A stretch of DNA of 64,000 nt, taken from positions 2,542,001 through 2,606,000 of the forward strand of contig NZ_CP018811.1 in NCBI RefSeq assembly GCF_001922345.1, given 5' to 3'. This document shows positions 18,801 through 27,471 of the stretch, one piece after another. This DNA is from Paraburkholderia sp. SOS3 (lineage in GTDB: Bacteria; Pseudomonadota; Gammaproteobacteria; Burkholderiales; Burkholderiaceae). Under the pieces are notes generated by a model. It saw only the letters and a program-made list of their open reading frames with translations. It made no database searches and was not told the origin of the DNA. Every line of letters starts with the position of its first letter. Within the stretch, counting starts at the first letter, position 1. The position numbers and the translations under genes are program-made.

Positions 18801-21376
18801 AGAACGTCTTGCCATGTCACCGCCGATGGCCACGGCGCGCCGGCGCTGCGCATATAGTCCGACGCCACCTGCACGCTCTCGTCGAACTGGTTGCGCATCG
18901 TGTGGAGAATCTCGCGCAGGCTCGCTACCGCGGCGAGATCGGTCAGATTGTTCGCGCGAGCCGCAAGCAGCGACAGGCTGGCTTCGGCCGCGGGGTCGCC
19001 CGTGATCAGTTCGCATTCGGCGCGCTGAAGGTCGAGCGCGAACACGAGTTCGTAGTGCGTCTCGCCGCTTTGCGCAGGCAACAGCGCGCGGCCCGCCGCG
19101 AAATAGCTGAGCGCCGATACATAAGCCGACGAGGCCTTCGCGCGCTTGCCCGCCATCAGATCGAGGCGCGCCACGCGCTCGCGCTCTCCGTCGGTCGTGA
19201 TCAGCGGCGCACCCTGGTTCAGCTGATTGACGATCTCGAAGATCGCATCGTCGCGCCGCGCCGGCGGCGTATGCGCGGCGAGCATCCTGCCGATCTGCAG
19301 ATGCGCCGCGGCACGCGATGCTTCGGGAATCAGCAGATAGGCCGCTTCCTGCACGCGATCGTGCGCAAAGCGGTAGACGCCCGATAATCGCTCGACGAGC
19401 TCGAGGCGCAGCGCATCGGACAGATCGGCATGCACGCGTTCCTCCGTGCTGCCGAGCGCAACGGCAAGCAAGCGGATATCGGCGGCATTGCCGATGCAGG
19501 CAAGCTGCTGCATCGCGGCCTGCGTGCGCAACGGCAAACGCACGAGCTTGCCGACCATCAGATCGACGACGTTATCGGTATAGCCCTTCGCATCGATCGA
19601 ATCGAGATCCCAGCACCAGCGCGACACGTCGTGCGAAAAGCGAAGCAGGCCTTCGTCGGCGAGTTCCGCGATGAACTGCCGTGCAAAAAAAGGATTGCCG
19701 GCAGTCTTCGTATGCACGAGGTGCGCCAGCGGATCGGCGCTGTGCGGCTCGCAACGCAGCGCATCGGCGACCAGTTGCGACAGGTGTTCGCGCGCGAGCG
19801 GCGCGAGCTTCAGTTCGTCGATTTTCGCACCTGCGTGTCCGATCGCGTCGAGCTTTCTGCGCAGCGGATGGCCCGCATCGACTTCGTTGTCGCGATACGC
19901 ACCGATCAGCAGCAGATGGCGCAGCCCGGAGCGCGTGAGCAGATCGTCGAGCCAGTCGAGCGTGGCTGCATCGAGCCATTGCAGGTCGTCGAGGAACAGC
20001 GCGAGCGGGTGCTCGGGCCGCGCGAATACGCCGACGAAGCGCCTGAACACGAGCTGAAAGCGGCGTTGCGCGTCTTGCGGCGCGATGTCGGGCACCGGCG
20101 GCTGCTCGCCGATAATGAGTTCGAGCTCGGGCACCACGTCGATCATCAATTGCGCGTTCGGCCCTAACGCGTCGCACAGCGCGAGGCGCCATTCGGCCAG
20201 CTCCGCGTCGGATTTCACGAGCAGCGGCCGCACGAGTCCCTGAAACGCCTGCGCGAGCGTCGAGTATGGAATGTCGCGCCGGTACTGGTCGAATTTGCCC
20301 GATGCGAACAGGCCGCGCGGCGGCACGAGCACTTTGTGCAGTTCGTTGACGACCGACGACTTGCCGATGCCGGAGTATCCGGTCACCAGCACGAGTTCGG
20401 GCGCGCCGCCGTCGACGACGCGATGAAACGCGCCGAGCAGCACGTCGATTTCATGCGCGCGCCCATAGAGCTTTTCGGGAATCACGAGCCTGTCCGGCGT
20501 ATCGAATTCGCCGGGCGCGAAAGGTTCGATCGAATGCCGCACTTCCCATTGCGCGAGACAGCGCCGCAAATCGCGCTCGACGCCGCCCGCCGTCTGATAG
20601 CGCTCCTCGACGGTCTTGGCCAGCAGCTTCATGACGATGGCCGAGAGCGCGCGCGGCATACCCGCGATTCTTTCGTGCGGCGGCACCGGCTTGCGCGCGA
20701 TATGGCAATGCACCCACTCGATCGGATCGTCCGCGGCAAACGGCAAGGAGCCCGTCAGCATCTGATAGAACATGACGCCGAGCGCATACAGATCGCTGCG
20801 CGCATCGATCGAGCGGTTCATGCGGCCCGTCTGTTCCGGGGCCATATAGGCAAGCGTGCCGGCAATCGTCTCGGGCGGCTCGGGCGCCTGGCGCTCGCGC
20901 GGCAGGCGCGACGCGATGCCGAAGCCGGTGAGCCGCGCTTCGCCATTCGCGCTGACGAGCACGTTGGACGGCTTCAGGTCCTTATGGACGAGACCCCGTT
21001 GATGAACCTTGCCGAGTGCCGCGACGATCGCGATCGCCAGGCGCAGAAAGCGCTCGACCGGAAGCGGCGCCGCGAGCAGCCGCACGAGCGGCTCGCCGCC
21101 CGTGTCTTCGAGCAGCAGGAGCGTTTTGCCTCGTTCCCGAACGAGTTCGAGCGGCCGCGCGGCCCACGCGCAATCGAGCTCGTCCTTGAGGCTATGTTCG
21201 TGCGCGAGCCGCTCGAGGCTCGCCGGCGTCGGGTGTTCGGCCGTGGGTCTGACCGCCAGCAACGCGACGCGCGCGCCGCTGTGCTGCCGGCACCACATCC
21301 GGCACAGAGCCAATTCGCCGTCGCCCCACAACAGCTGGGACTCGCCATCTTCGAGCATGCCGGACCGGAAGGACAT
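15845..21376 (-). CDS. Hybrid sensor: Ser/Thr kinase-like, AAA ATPase, GAF, PAS, histidine kinase
   Basis: An 1843-residue multidomain signalling protein. Order: eukaryotic-type kinase fold (about 1-280), AAA/STAND-like ATPase (Walker A GYSGIGKSS 333-341; Walker B LALFLDDLQWLD), a long helical TPR-like middle (about 700-1290), GAF (about 1310-1460), PAS (about 1475-1590), and histidine kinase with H-box SHEIKQP (His about 1620), N-box NLIVNAIEAM, G1 GDSGPGV and G2 SGLGMGL. The histidine kinase looks complete, without receiver or membrane helices. The kinase fold is degenerate: no VAIK lysine before Lys 64 and DFG replaced by GFG (151-153), although HKD (131-133) remains; see findings. No response regulator gene is adjacent. 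Single gene, convergent with the GNAT-like gene. Confidence 0.9.
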   Translation of the reverse strand: MSFRSGMLEDGESQLLWGDGELALCRMWCRQHSGARVALLAVRPTAEHPTPASLERLAHEHSLKDELDCAWAARPLELVRERGKTLLLLEDTGGEPLVRLLAAPLPVERFLRLAIAIVAALGKVHQRGLVHKDLKPSNVLVSANGEARLTGFGIASRLPRERQAPEPPETIAGTLAYMAPEQTGRMNRSIDARSDLYALGVMFYQMLTGSLPFAADDPIEWVHCHIARKPVPPHERIAGMPRALSAIVMKLLAKTVEERYQTAGGVERDLRRCLAQWEVRHSIEPFAPGEFDTPDRLVIPEKLYGRAHEIDVLLGAFHRVVDGGAPELVLVTGYSGIGKSSVVNELHKVLVPPRGLFASGKFDQYRRDIPYSTLAQAFQGLVRPLLVKSDAELAEWRLALCDALGPNAQLMIDVVPELELIIGEQPPVPDIAPQDAQRRFQLVFRRFVGVFARPEHPLALFLDDLQWLDAATLDWLDDLLTRSGLRHLLLIGAYRDNEVDAGHPLRRKLDAIGHAGAKIDELKLAPLAREHLSQLVADALRCEPHSADPLAHLVHTKTAGNPFFARQFIAELADEGLLRFSHDVSRWCWDLDSIDAKGYTDNVVDLMVGKLVRLPLRTQAAMQQLACIGNAADIRLLAVALGSTEERVHADLSDALRLELVERLSGVYRFAHDRVQEAAYLLIPEASRAAAHLQIGRMLAAHTPPARRDDAIFEIVNQLNQGAPLITTDGERERVARLDLMAGKRAKASSAYVSALSYFAAGRALLPAQSGETHYELVFALDLQRAECELITGDPAAEASLSLLAARANNLTDLAAVASLREILHTMRNQFDESVQVASDYMRSAGAPWPSAVTWQDVLAEYDAMRKRLDRQPFDRLAALPPMSDPAAKAIVEVLTEIVPAAYFTDMNLCCLVVCRIANLSFEHGNSNGSVYAYSLLGFFLRTFFGDHDVAFGFGKLALELAARPGLSRFKARCFNNFAYSINPWTNHIRSGRELLQQALDAAVEVGDLSFAAYIHFSLMTDLIASGDPLDQVHEEGKRGFDYASKTRFGLIVDVMTGHLLFIRTMRGLTPRFGTFDDAQFDESRFEQHLEATPGLANPSCIYWIRKLQARFFAGDKAAAVAAASKAAPLLWTSPASFEQAEYHFYAALAHAASCDFSSARERRGEMEAIAGHYGLIARWAEKCPANLENRAALIAAEIARIEGRESDAMHLYERAIRSSREHGFVQNEALANELAARFYLARGFDRIGRAYLRDARYGYFRWGADGKVRQLDESYPELAGEAAHAVAAAATIGAPVDYLDLATVIKVSQAVSGEIVLEKMLDVLMRSAIEQAGAERGLLVVLHGAEARIAAEASVGERAVVVGIGDRVAHASDLPQSVLNYALHSRDCVILDDACAENFFSADPYIRERQSRSILCLPLLARAKLIGVLYLENHLAPRVFAPARVAVLKLLASQSAIALENARLYADLAEREGKIRRLVDANIVGIFIFALEGTILEANDAFLRIVRYDRDDLVSGRLSWMDLTPPDWLERDRRLWVPMLRATGMLQPIEKEYLRKDGSRVPVMIGIAMFEEDGSRGVAFVLDLSERRQAEQNAREMQRELAHANRVTTMGQLAASISHEIKQPIASAATNASAGLRWLDRVPPELGEVREVLERIVHDAMRASDVMNRIHGLVRNAPTCRETLRINDTIREVVALTRGEAEKDGVCVVLRLAEGLPLVTGDRVQLQQVMMNLIVNAIEAMSAVDGRRRELTISTRSGEPGAVRVAVGDSGPGVPSANADRLFAPFYTTKDSGLGMGLSICRSIIEAHGGTLEVSANVPHGAVFEFSVPAGATAAEDGDLTN

Positions 21377-21800
21377 CTGAACTGTTCGCTATCAGATCGG
21401 ATTGCCTTTGTCGGGGCCGATGTGCGATGCAAGTGCACGTATTGAATCGGCGGGGACACGATCGCGCGGGACCGTGGTGAAAGCTAGTCTGCCACAGCTG
21501 CAAGCCCTTTGACATGCTGGCTTTCCAGAGCACGAAAGCTGCGTTCTGAACCGGTCGAGGCCGCGACCAGGCCGCGATTTGACCGGCATTAAACTTCAGA
21601 TCATTGCGCGCCATGCGTTCGCTGTTTCGTTTTTGGAAAGTCCAGTTCCCTTTTTGAGGATGCTCGTCATGTCCGGATCTATCTGAACATCTTCGTGTCT
21701 GGACGATGCGGCGCGACCCGCGCAAACAGGCATCCGCCTGAGGCCGTCGTTTGTCAGCGTGCGCGCGCATTCAACGAACATTGCGCGCGCGGTTGCGCGC
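21377..21800. other. Gene-free stretch between hybrid sensor and motB
   Basis: Carries the 5' region of the sensor gene (minus strand) and the 3' region of motB. Short frames on both strands show no domain. GC-rich inverted sequence GCGCGCGCAACCGCGCGC-type follows the motB stop (about 21780-21800) but without a T run, so no terminator is claimed. Confidence 0.35.
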
Positions 21801-22775
21801 TTACGGCGCGCGCACGCCGATCACAACCGGCTTGTCGGCCCCCGTTGGGAAGCTGACATCGGCGGCGCCCGCACCGCCTGCGGGCGCGGACGCGACCGCT
21901 TCGTTGAAGAACGCGCGCTCGGCCGCCTTGTTCATCACAAGGATGCTGATGCGTCGATTGATCGGCGCATCCGCGACGCCGCGCTCGAGCGGCAGCACGT
22001 CGGCGAGGCCGCGCACCTGCAACAGACGCTTTTCGTCGAGATGGCCGGCGACGAGCGCGCGCCGCGCGGCGTTCGCGCGTTCGCTCGACAGCTCCCAGTT
22101 CGAGTACCCGGCAGGGCCGCCCGAATATGGCTCCGCATCGGTATGGCCGGAGATCGACAGCCGGTTGTCGACACCGTTGAGCGCGCTGCCGATCTGCAGC
22201 AGGATCGCGGCCGCGTAGTCTTCGAGCTTCGCGCTGCCGGTAGCGAACATCGGGCGCTTGAGCGAATCGACCACTTCGATGCGCAATCCCTCGTTCGTGA
22301 TCGATATGTGGATCTGATCCTTGAACGCTTTCAGTTCAGGCTTCTGTTCGATCAGCACGGAGAGCCGCTGCTTCAGTTGCGACAGCCGGTTCGCCTCGGC
22401 CGCTTCGGCACTGATCGAGGCCGGCGCCACGGTTTGCCGCATCGGCGTGCCGCTGCCGGCGCGCGTGCTCGACAGATCGCGGCCGCCGCCTTCGACCACG
22501 CTCGAGGCCGCGCTGCCGTTGCCCGATTTGCCGCCCAGCATGCTCGACAGCGGCGTGTTGAAGTAATCCTGAATGCCCTCGCGATCGAACTTCGAGGTCG
22601 AGCCGAGCAGCCACATCAACAGGAAGAAGGCCATCATCGCCGTGACGAAGTCCGCATACGCGATCTTCCACGCGCCGCCGTGATGCGCATCGTGTGCGCC
22701 TTTCTTCGTGCGCCGCACGATGATCGACGTTGCCGCGCCCGCCGACGGGCGCTCCGGTTTCTGATTTTGAGCCAT
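21801..22775 (-). CDS. motB: Flagellar stator protein MotB
   Basis: A 324-residue MotB. Seen: a cytoplasmic basic N-terminus, one membrane helix with AYADFVTAMMAFFLLMWLL carrying the proton-binding Asp 42, a Gly/Ser linker, and a C-terminal OmpA-like peptidoglycan domain (ISGHTDAEPY, NWELSSERANAARR, INRRISILV). Start ATG at 22775 has GGAGG seven bases upstream. Length and motifs are normal, so a working proton stator is expected. Oddly it is divergent from motA rather than downstream in one operon. The last 40 residues are an Ala/Gly-rich tail. Confidence 0.93.
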   Translation of the reverse strand: MAQNQKPERPSAGAATSIIVRRTKKGAHDAHHGGAWKIAYADFVTAMMAFFLLMWLLGSTSKFDREGIQDYFNTPLSSMLGGKSGNGSAASSVVEGGGRDLSSTRAGSGTPMRQTVAPASISAEAAEANRLSQLKQRLSVLIEQKPELKAFKDQIHISITNEGLRIEVVDSLKRPMFATGSAKLEDYAAAILLQIGSALNGVDNRLSISGHTDAEPYSGGPAGYSNWELSSERANAARRALVAGHLDEKRLLQVRGLADVLPLERGVADAPINRRISILVMNKAAERAFFNEAVASAPAGGAGAADVSFPTGADKPVVIGVRAP

Positions 22776-23030
22776 TGCGATTGCCTCCGTCCTGTTCGCA
22801 CCGTATGACGGCAGAACCGGGCGGCGAATGAATAGCGCCCCTTAAAAATTCCGTAAGATTTCGCGTCGTTTTCTTCTGACGAAAGCGCTTCGCTTTCTTC
22901 TGCTGCGCGATTAAAGGGACAGAAAATGATGCGAAAAAAGTGAATCAAATACCCTTCAGTCGGGGAGTCACATTCCGTTAACAAAGTTAGTGATGCAGAT
23001 ATCACCGGATCGCCTGTCTGGAGAAAACAG
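22776..23030. promoter_or_regulatory. Shared control region of divergent motB and motA
   Basis: A 255-base AT-richer region serving both stator genes. Shine-Dalgarno sites are clear on both sides (GGAGG for motB, GGAG seven bases before motA). I looked for the flagellar sigma-28 pattern (TAAA-N15-GCCGATAA) on both strands and found no good match. Confidence 0.5.
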
Positions 23031-23900
23031 ATGTTCGTTGCAATTGGCTGGATCGTCGTAGTCGGCTCCGTGATCGGGAGCTTCGTGGGAGTGGGCGGGC
23101 ATCTGCCGGCGCTGATACAGCCGTTCGAGCTGCTCTGTATATTCGGCGCGGCGATCGGCGCGTTCGTGGTCGGCAACCCGGTCACGACACTCGTGAAAAC
23201 CCTGAAGAGTCTGCCGTCGTGCTTCAAAGGCGGCCGCTATACGAAGGCGCAGTATCTCGAACTGATCGCACTGCTCTACGAGCTGCTGCAGAAAGCGCGT
23301 AAGGAGGGAATGATGGCGCTCGAGGCCGACGTCGACGCGCCCGGGCAAAGCCCGCTTTTCCAGAAGTATTCGCACGTGCTCGAAGACCATCACCTGCTCG
23401 TCTTTATCGTCGACTATCTGCGCATGATGTCGGGCGGCAACATTAACGTGCTCGAAATGCAGGATCTGATGGACGAAGAGCTCGACACGCATCATGCGGA
23501 GTCGTCGCTCGCGGCCAATGCGATCCAGAAAATGGCCGATGGCCTGCCCGCGTTCGGCATCGTCGCGGCCGTGATGGGCGTCGTACACACGATGGGCTCG
23601 GTCGGCGCACCGCCGGCCGTGCTCGGTGAAATGATCGCGGCCGCGCTCGTCGGAACGTTTCTCGGCATCCTGCTCGCGTACGGCTTCATCGGTCCGCTCG
23701 CCGATCTGCTCCACGCAAAGGCGCGCGCGCAGGCCAAGCCGTTCCAGTGCGTCAAAGCAGTGCTGCTCGCGTCGCTGAACGGCTACGCACCGCCGATTGC
23801 CGTGGAGTTCGGTAGAAAAGTGCTGTTCACGACGGACCGGCCGAGCTTCCAGGAACTCGACGACGCGGTGCGCGCAACGAAAATGCCGAAATCGGCCTGA
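23031..23900 (+). CDS. motA: Flagellar stator protein MotA
   Basis: A 289-residue MotA with four membrane helices (about 1-25, 33-52, 165-190, 200-225). The cytoplasmic loop has KARKEGMMALEADVD, holding the conserved Arg/Glu that contact the rotor, and helix 3-4 residues PAFGIVAAVMGVVHTMGSVG and AALVGTFLGILLAYG, the channel-lining segment with the conserved prolines. GGAG precedes ATG by seven bases. Partner MotB is encoded on the opposite strand across 255 bases. No other flagellar or chemotaxis gene is in the window, so this may be a detached or second stator set. Confidence 0.93.
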   Translation: MFVAIGWIVVVGSVIGSFVGVGGHLPALIQPFELLCIFGAAIGAFVVGNPVTTLVKTLKSLPSCFKGGRYTKAQYLELIALLYELLQKARKEGMMALEADVDAPGQSPLFQKYSHVLEDHHLLVFIVDYLRMMSGGNINVLEMQDLMDEELDTHHAESSLAANAIQKMADGLPAFGIVAAVMGVVHTMGSVGAPPAVLGEMIAAALVGTFLGILLAYGFIGPLADLLHAKARAQAKPFQCVKAVLLASLNGYAPPIAVEFGRKVLFTTDRPSFQELDDAVRATKMPKSA

Positions 23901-23987
23901 GCCGACGCCGCCCTGTTTTCAACTGCTGCATCGAGTGACGCTTTCCAGCGCTGACCTGCGGTAGAAACCGCATGCCCGACATCTGCC

Positions 23988-26105
23988 ATGAAGCTGTTCA
24001 GAACTTCGATCCGCGCGCGGCTCACACTCCTCGTTTGCGCGCTATGCGGTCTTCTGATCTTTCTCGCCGTCGTTTCGGCGCTGATCCTGACGGTCGTCGA
24101 CGGGATCACCGAGGAGATCGACAACAAATGGCTGGCGGCCACGCAAACGATCGACGAGCTCGGCGACAGCCTCGAGGAATTCAGAGTAGCCGAAGGATAT
24201 CGCGCGCTCGCGCATAGTGCCGATATGCGCCTGCGCGCCGAGGCGCTCGCGGCCGGACACCGGCATGCGATTCTCGCTCATCTGTCGCATTACGCGGCAC
24301 TGATGCGCAACGACGGCGACACCGACATCGTGCCGCTGCGCAACGCGCTTACGCGCTATTTCGCCGCGCACGATGCGTGGATCTCAGCCGACGTCGATGG
24401 CGAGATCGACGCGCCCGCCGGCATGAACGGCGCGCTGCAGGCGCGCTATCAGGATGCCGAAGCGCTCTCGGATCGCCTGATCGAAGCGAACCGCGTGACG
24501 TCGCATGCGCGGGCGGCCTCGGTGGACCGGCTCGTCGACAATGCGATCGGCGTGCTCGTGATCACCGTTGTCGCGGCAATCCTGCTTGCGATATGGCTCG
24601 TCGCGCGCGTGCATATCGACATCGCATTCCCGCTCGGCACGATCACCCGTTCGCTTTCGAGGCTCGCCGCGGGCGATCGAAACGTGCGCATGCCGGCACT
24701 CGATCGCAACGACGAGATCGGCGAAATGGCCAACGCGTTCGATGTGTTCCGCGCCAATGCCCAGGCCCTCGAAGCAGCACACTGCGCACTGACGGCAGCC
24801 GAGACGCACGCCCAGCGGCTCGCGCGGCACGACCCGCTGACCGGGCTGCCGAACCGGCGCGTGCTCGCCGCGGAGTTGCAGAAGGCGGTCGACCATGTCG
24901 CGCACGCGCCGCAAGCTTACCTTGTGCTCGTGATCGACCTCGACCGCTTCAAGCCGGTCAACGACCTGCAAGGCCACGCCGCCGGCGACTTCGTACTGTG
25001 CGAGATCGCGCGCCGGCTCGAGGACGTGGTCCGCAAAGGCGATACGATCGCGCGCCTCGGCGGCGACGAATTCGCGATCGTCGCGCAAGCCGATCCACTC
25101 GCCTACGCGGACGCGGCCATGCAGCTCGCCAACCGCCTGCTCGCGGCGATCCGCAAGCCGGTGTTCATTGCGGACAGCCAACTGTATGTGGAAGTCGGCG
25201 CGAGCATCGGCATTGCCGCACTACCGAACGACGGCCGCGATCCGGAGACGCTGCTGCGCGCCGCCGATATCGCGATGTACCGCGCGAAGCGCGAGGGCAA
25301 GGGCACAAGCCGCTTCTTCGAAGAGAGCATGGATCGCGAGCTTCGCGAACAGGCGCTGCTCGAGATCGACCTCAGGCGCGCCCTCTTCGACGGCCAGATC
25401 CACCCGCATTACCAGCCGCTCGTCGATATGCAGAGCGGCGCGCTGTACGGCTTCGAGATTCTCGCTCGCTGGCATCATCCGGTGCGCGGCGATGTCGCAC
25501 CCGATGTGTTCGTGCCGATCGCCGAAAATCTCGGCCTGATTTCCGAGCTCACCGCGGCGATGTTGCGCCGCGCATGCCGCGATGCAAGCGCATGGCCGGA
25601 CACCGCGATCAGGCTATCGCTGAACATCTCGCCGACGCAGCTGAACGACCGGTGCCTGCCCGCGCAGCTGCTGCCCATTCTGGCCGAAGAACGATTTGCG
25701 CCGTCGCGGCTCGAGCTCGAAATTACCGAGACTGCGCTGGCCGGCGACATCAAGATCGCCAAAACGATACTGACGGACTTTCAGCGTGCCGGCATCAAGG
25801 TTTCGCTCGACGATTTCGGTACCGGCTACTCGAGCCTCTACCACCTGCGCGAACTGAAGTTCGACAAGGTGAAGATCGACAAATCGTTCGTGCTGTCGAT
25901 GCAGCGCGATAACGAGAGCGAGAAGATCGTCGATGCGATTCTGAGCCTCGCACACAGCCTCGGCATGCCGGCCGTTGCCGAAGGCATCGAGACGCGCGAG
26001 GCGTTGCACCGGTTGCGCGCCAAAGGCTGCGAATACGGGCAGGGATACCATTTCGGCAAGGCGATGAGCGCGCGTGACGTGGCCACGCTGCTGTGCGAAG
26101 CGTAG
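23988..26105 (+). CDS. Membrane GGDEF-EAL protein with HAMP domain
   Basis: A 705-residue c-di-GMP enzyme. Membrane helices at about 10-38 and 185-205 flank a periplasmic helical sensor; a HAMP segment follows (LGTITRSLSRLAAGD...DEIGEMANAF). GGDEF (about 270-435) is intact: HDPLTGLPNRR, LGGDEFAIV. EAL (about 450-700) keeps DDFGTGYSS and QGYHFGK, but the signature reads FEILARW, so EAL is EIL with the metal-binding Glu kept. It could both make and break c-di-GMP. Start ATG at 23988 has only a weak ribosome site. It lies 87 bases after motA on the same strand, a sensible place for a motility/biofilm switch. Confidence 0.92.
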   Translation: MKLFRTSIRARLTLLVCALCGLLIFLAVVSALILTVVDGITEEIDNKWLAATQTIDELGDSLEEFRVAEGYRALAHSADMRLRAEALAAGHRHAILAHLSHYAALMRNDGDTDIVPLRNALTRYFAAHDAWISADVDGEIDAPAGMNGALQARYQDAEALSDRLIEANRVTSHARAASVDRLVDNAIGVLVITVVAAILLAIWLVARVHIDIAFPLGTITRSLSRLAAGDRNVRMPALDRNDEIGEMANAFDVFRANAQALEAAHCALTAAETHAQRLARHDPLTGLPNRRVLAAELQKAVDHVAHAPQAYLVLVIDLDRFKPVNDLQGHAAGDFVLCEIARRLEDVVRKGDTIARLGGDEFAIVAQADPLAYADAAMQLANRLLAAIRKPVFIADSQLYVEVGASIGIAALPNDGRDPETLLRAADIAMYRAKREGKGTSRFFEESMDRELREQALLEIDLRRALFDGQIHPHYQPLVDMQSGALYGFEILARWHHPVRGDVAPDVFVPIAENLGLISELTAAMLRRACRDASAWPDTAIRLSLNISPTQLNDRCLPAQLLPILAEERFAPSRLELEITETALAGDIKIAKTILTDFQRAGIKVSLDDFGTGYSSLYHLRELKFDKVKIDKSFVLSMQRDNESEKIVDAILSLAHSLGMPAVAEGIETREALHRLRAKGCEYGQGYHFGKAMSARDVATLLCEA

Positions 26106-26161
26106 TACCAACGAGATACGCACTTGCTACCCGAGCGGTCGCTACCCGTTGCCAGGCGGCG

Positions 26162-26458
26162 CTATCGACCCGCCATGCGCCGCACCGTCTTCGCGATCCA
26201 TCCGATCAGCCCATTGCGCACCACCACGGTCGCGATGCGCCGCGGACCAAGCACGAGCGCGCCGGCCAGAACCGCCGCAACGAGTGTCACATGCGGCGCG
26301 CTGAGCGCAAGCGCGCGCGCATTCGAAACCGTAAAAACGGGCTGGCGACGCGCTTCGGCGAGCTTCGCCGCATCGCGCGCGGCGAGCAGTTCGGCGCGCG
26401 ATTGCGCCATGCGCGCGCGCAAGGCGATTTGCGACGCATCGTCGTGGATGGTCGTCAT
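26162..26458 (-). CDS. YqjK-like small membrane-operon protein
   Basis: A 98-residue basic protein: an N-terminal coiled-coil-like stretch (RARMAQSRAELLAARDAAKLAEARRQ) and one hydrophobic segment (VTLVAAVLAGALVLG). Size, composition and place match YqjK, third gene of the enterobacterial yqjDEK set. Its ATG overlaps the holin-like gene stop (ATGA, 26455-26458), so it is translationally coupled. Function unknown; sequence similarity to YqjK is judged by layout more than by motifs. Confidence 0.65.
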   Translation of the reverse strand: MTTIHDDASQIALRARMAQSRAELLAARDAAKLAEARRQPVFTVSNARALALSAPHVTLVAAVLAGALVLGPRRIATVVVRNGLIGWIAKTVRRMAGR

Positions 26459-26829
26459 TTGAGTGCCTCCCTGACGGTGTTCAGATCGCTGCGAATTTCT
26501 TCCTGCAACGCGTCGAGCGACCACACGGGCCGCTGCAGGCGAAACACGACGAGCGCGCAGATAGACAGCACAAGCCACGCGCCGGCGACTGCCCACACGA
26601 CGTGAATAGAATAAGGCGTGGCCCAGAACGTGGCGATAATCGCAATACAGACGAACGACAGCGTGAACAGCCCCGCCACCGCGAGCGCGACCAGCGCAAT
26701 CACTTCGCGCATGAGCCGCGTGCGCATTCGCGACGCCTCGATCGACAGCAGTTCGCTGTAATCGCCGAGACGCTCGACGCAAAAGCGGCTCACATTACCC
26801 CACTGCGTCACTCTGGAATGGATCGACAT
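26455..26829 (-). CDS. Holin-X-family (YqjE-like) membrane protein
   Basis: A 124-residue protein with two close membrane helices (about 43-68 and 77-97) after an amphipathic start (RFCVERLGDYSELLSIEASRMR), and a charged C-terminus. This is the Holin-X (PF07332) / YqjE pattern, a chromosomal protein not tied to prophage. GGAG lies seven bases before ATG 26829. Middle gene of a DUF883 / holin-X / YqjK operon; it likely sits in the inner membrane with the DUF883 protein. Function not established. Confidence 0.8.
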   Translation of the reverse strand: MSIHSRVTQWGNVSRFCVERLGDYSELLSIEASRMRTRLMREVIALVALAVAGLFTLSFVCIAIIATFWATPYSIHVVWAVAGAWLVLSICALVVFRLQRPVWSLDALQEEIRSDLNTVREALK

Positions 26830-26917
26830 GGCCGTGCTCCATCACTGCGTGAACTGCTGCTGCACCGCGCGATCGCAGACGCCCGTGCGCGTGCGATCGA
26901 CGCGGTGCGCCGCGCCG

Positions 26918-27187
26918 TCAGCGATCCGGGTCGCCGCGGTTCCATGACCACAGCACGCCAAGCGCGAAACCCGCCGCGGCTGCGATTGCCAGTGTCGCCA
27001 TCGGCTTTTCGACCATCGAATCGCGCGCGACCTCCACCGCGTCCGCATACAGCTGCTGCGACTTACCGCACAATGCTTTAGCCTTGCCCGACAGTTGTTC
27101 GCCCGCGTCGCCGATCACGTTGCCGACCGTCTCCTGCACGTTGCCGACCGCTTCGCGGACGACGCCTTCAGCCTTCGTCGTTTCCAT
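26918..27187 (-). CDS. DUF883 (YqjD/ElaB-like) inner-membrane protein
   Basis: An 89-residue protein of the YqjD/ElaB/YgaM family. The amphipathic soluble part has GNVQETVGNVIGDAGEQLSGK and KSQQLYADAVEVARDSMVEKP, followed by a C-terminal glycine-rich membrane anchor (ATLAIAAAAGFALGVLW) and a short charged end. In Escherichia coli, YqjD ties stationary-phase ribosomes to the membrane; the same is possible here but not shown. GAGGAG precedes ATG 27187. It is the first gene of the yqjDEK-like operon, 88 bases before the holin-X gene. Confidence 0.85.
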   Translation of the reverse strand: METTKAEGVVREAVGNVQETVGNVIGDAGEQLSGKAKALCGKSQQLYADAVEVARDSMVEKPMATLAIAAAAGFALGVLWSWNRGDPDR

Positions 27188-27471
27188 CAGTGCTCTCCTC
27201 GTCGTGGGTAGCCGGTATTCGACCGCGCGAAAGAGCGCGCGGAAAACGGGGGTTGCTTCACCGGCATGCATGCCGCGCAAGTTCTGCGCCACGGCGAAAA
27301 CGCACGATTTCACCGGCGGAACACGCGTACTTTGTAAGGCTTACGTGTGCCGCATGCACAAGCAACCGGTGCGCGGCTTCGCGAACAGGCCAACAATCCG
27401 ACGGAAGAGTTCAGGCATTCAAGCGCGGGCGAAAGCCCTGCTCCATGCACGGCCGCATGGACACGCGACGG

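Noticed and set aside
26455..26829. Prophage signal from a holin-family gene
   Set aside because: It sits in a yqjDEK-like chromosomal operon with no phage genes around.
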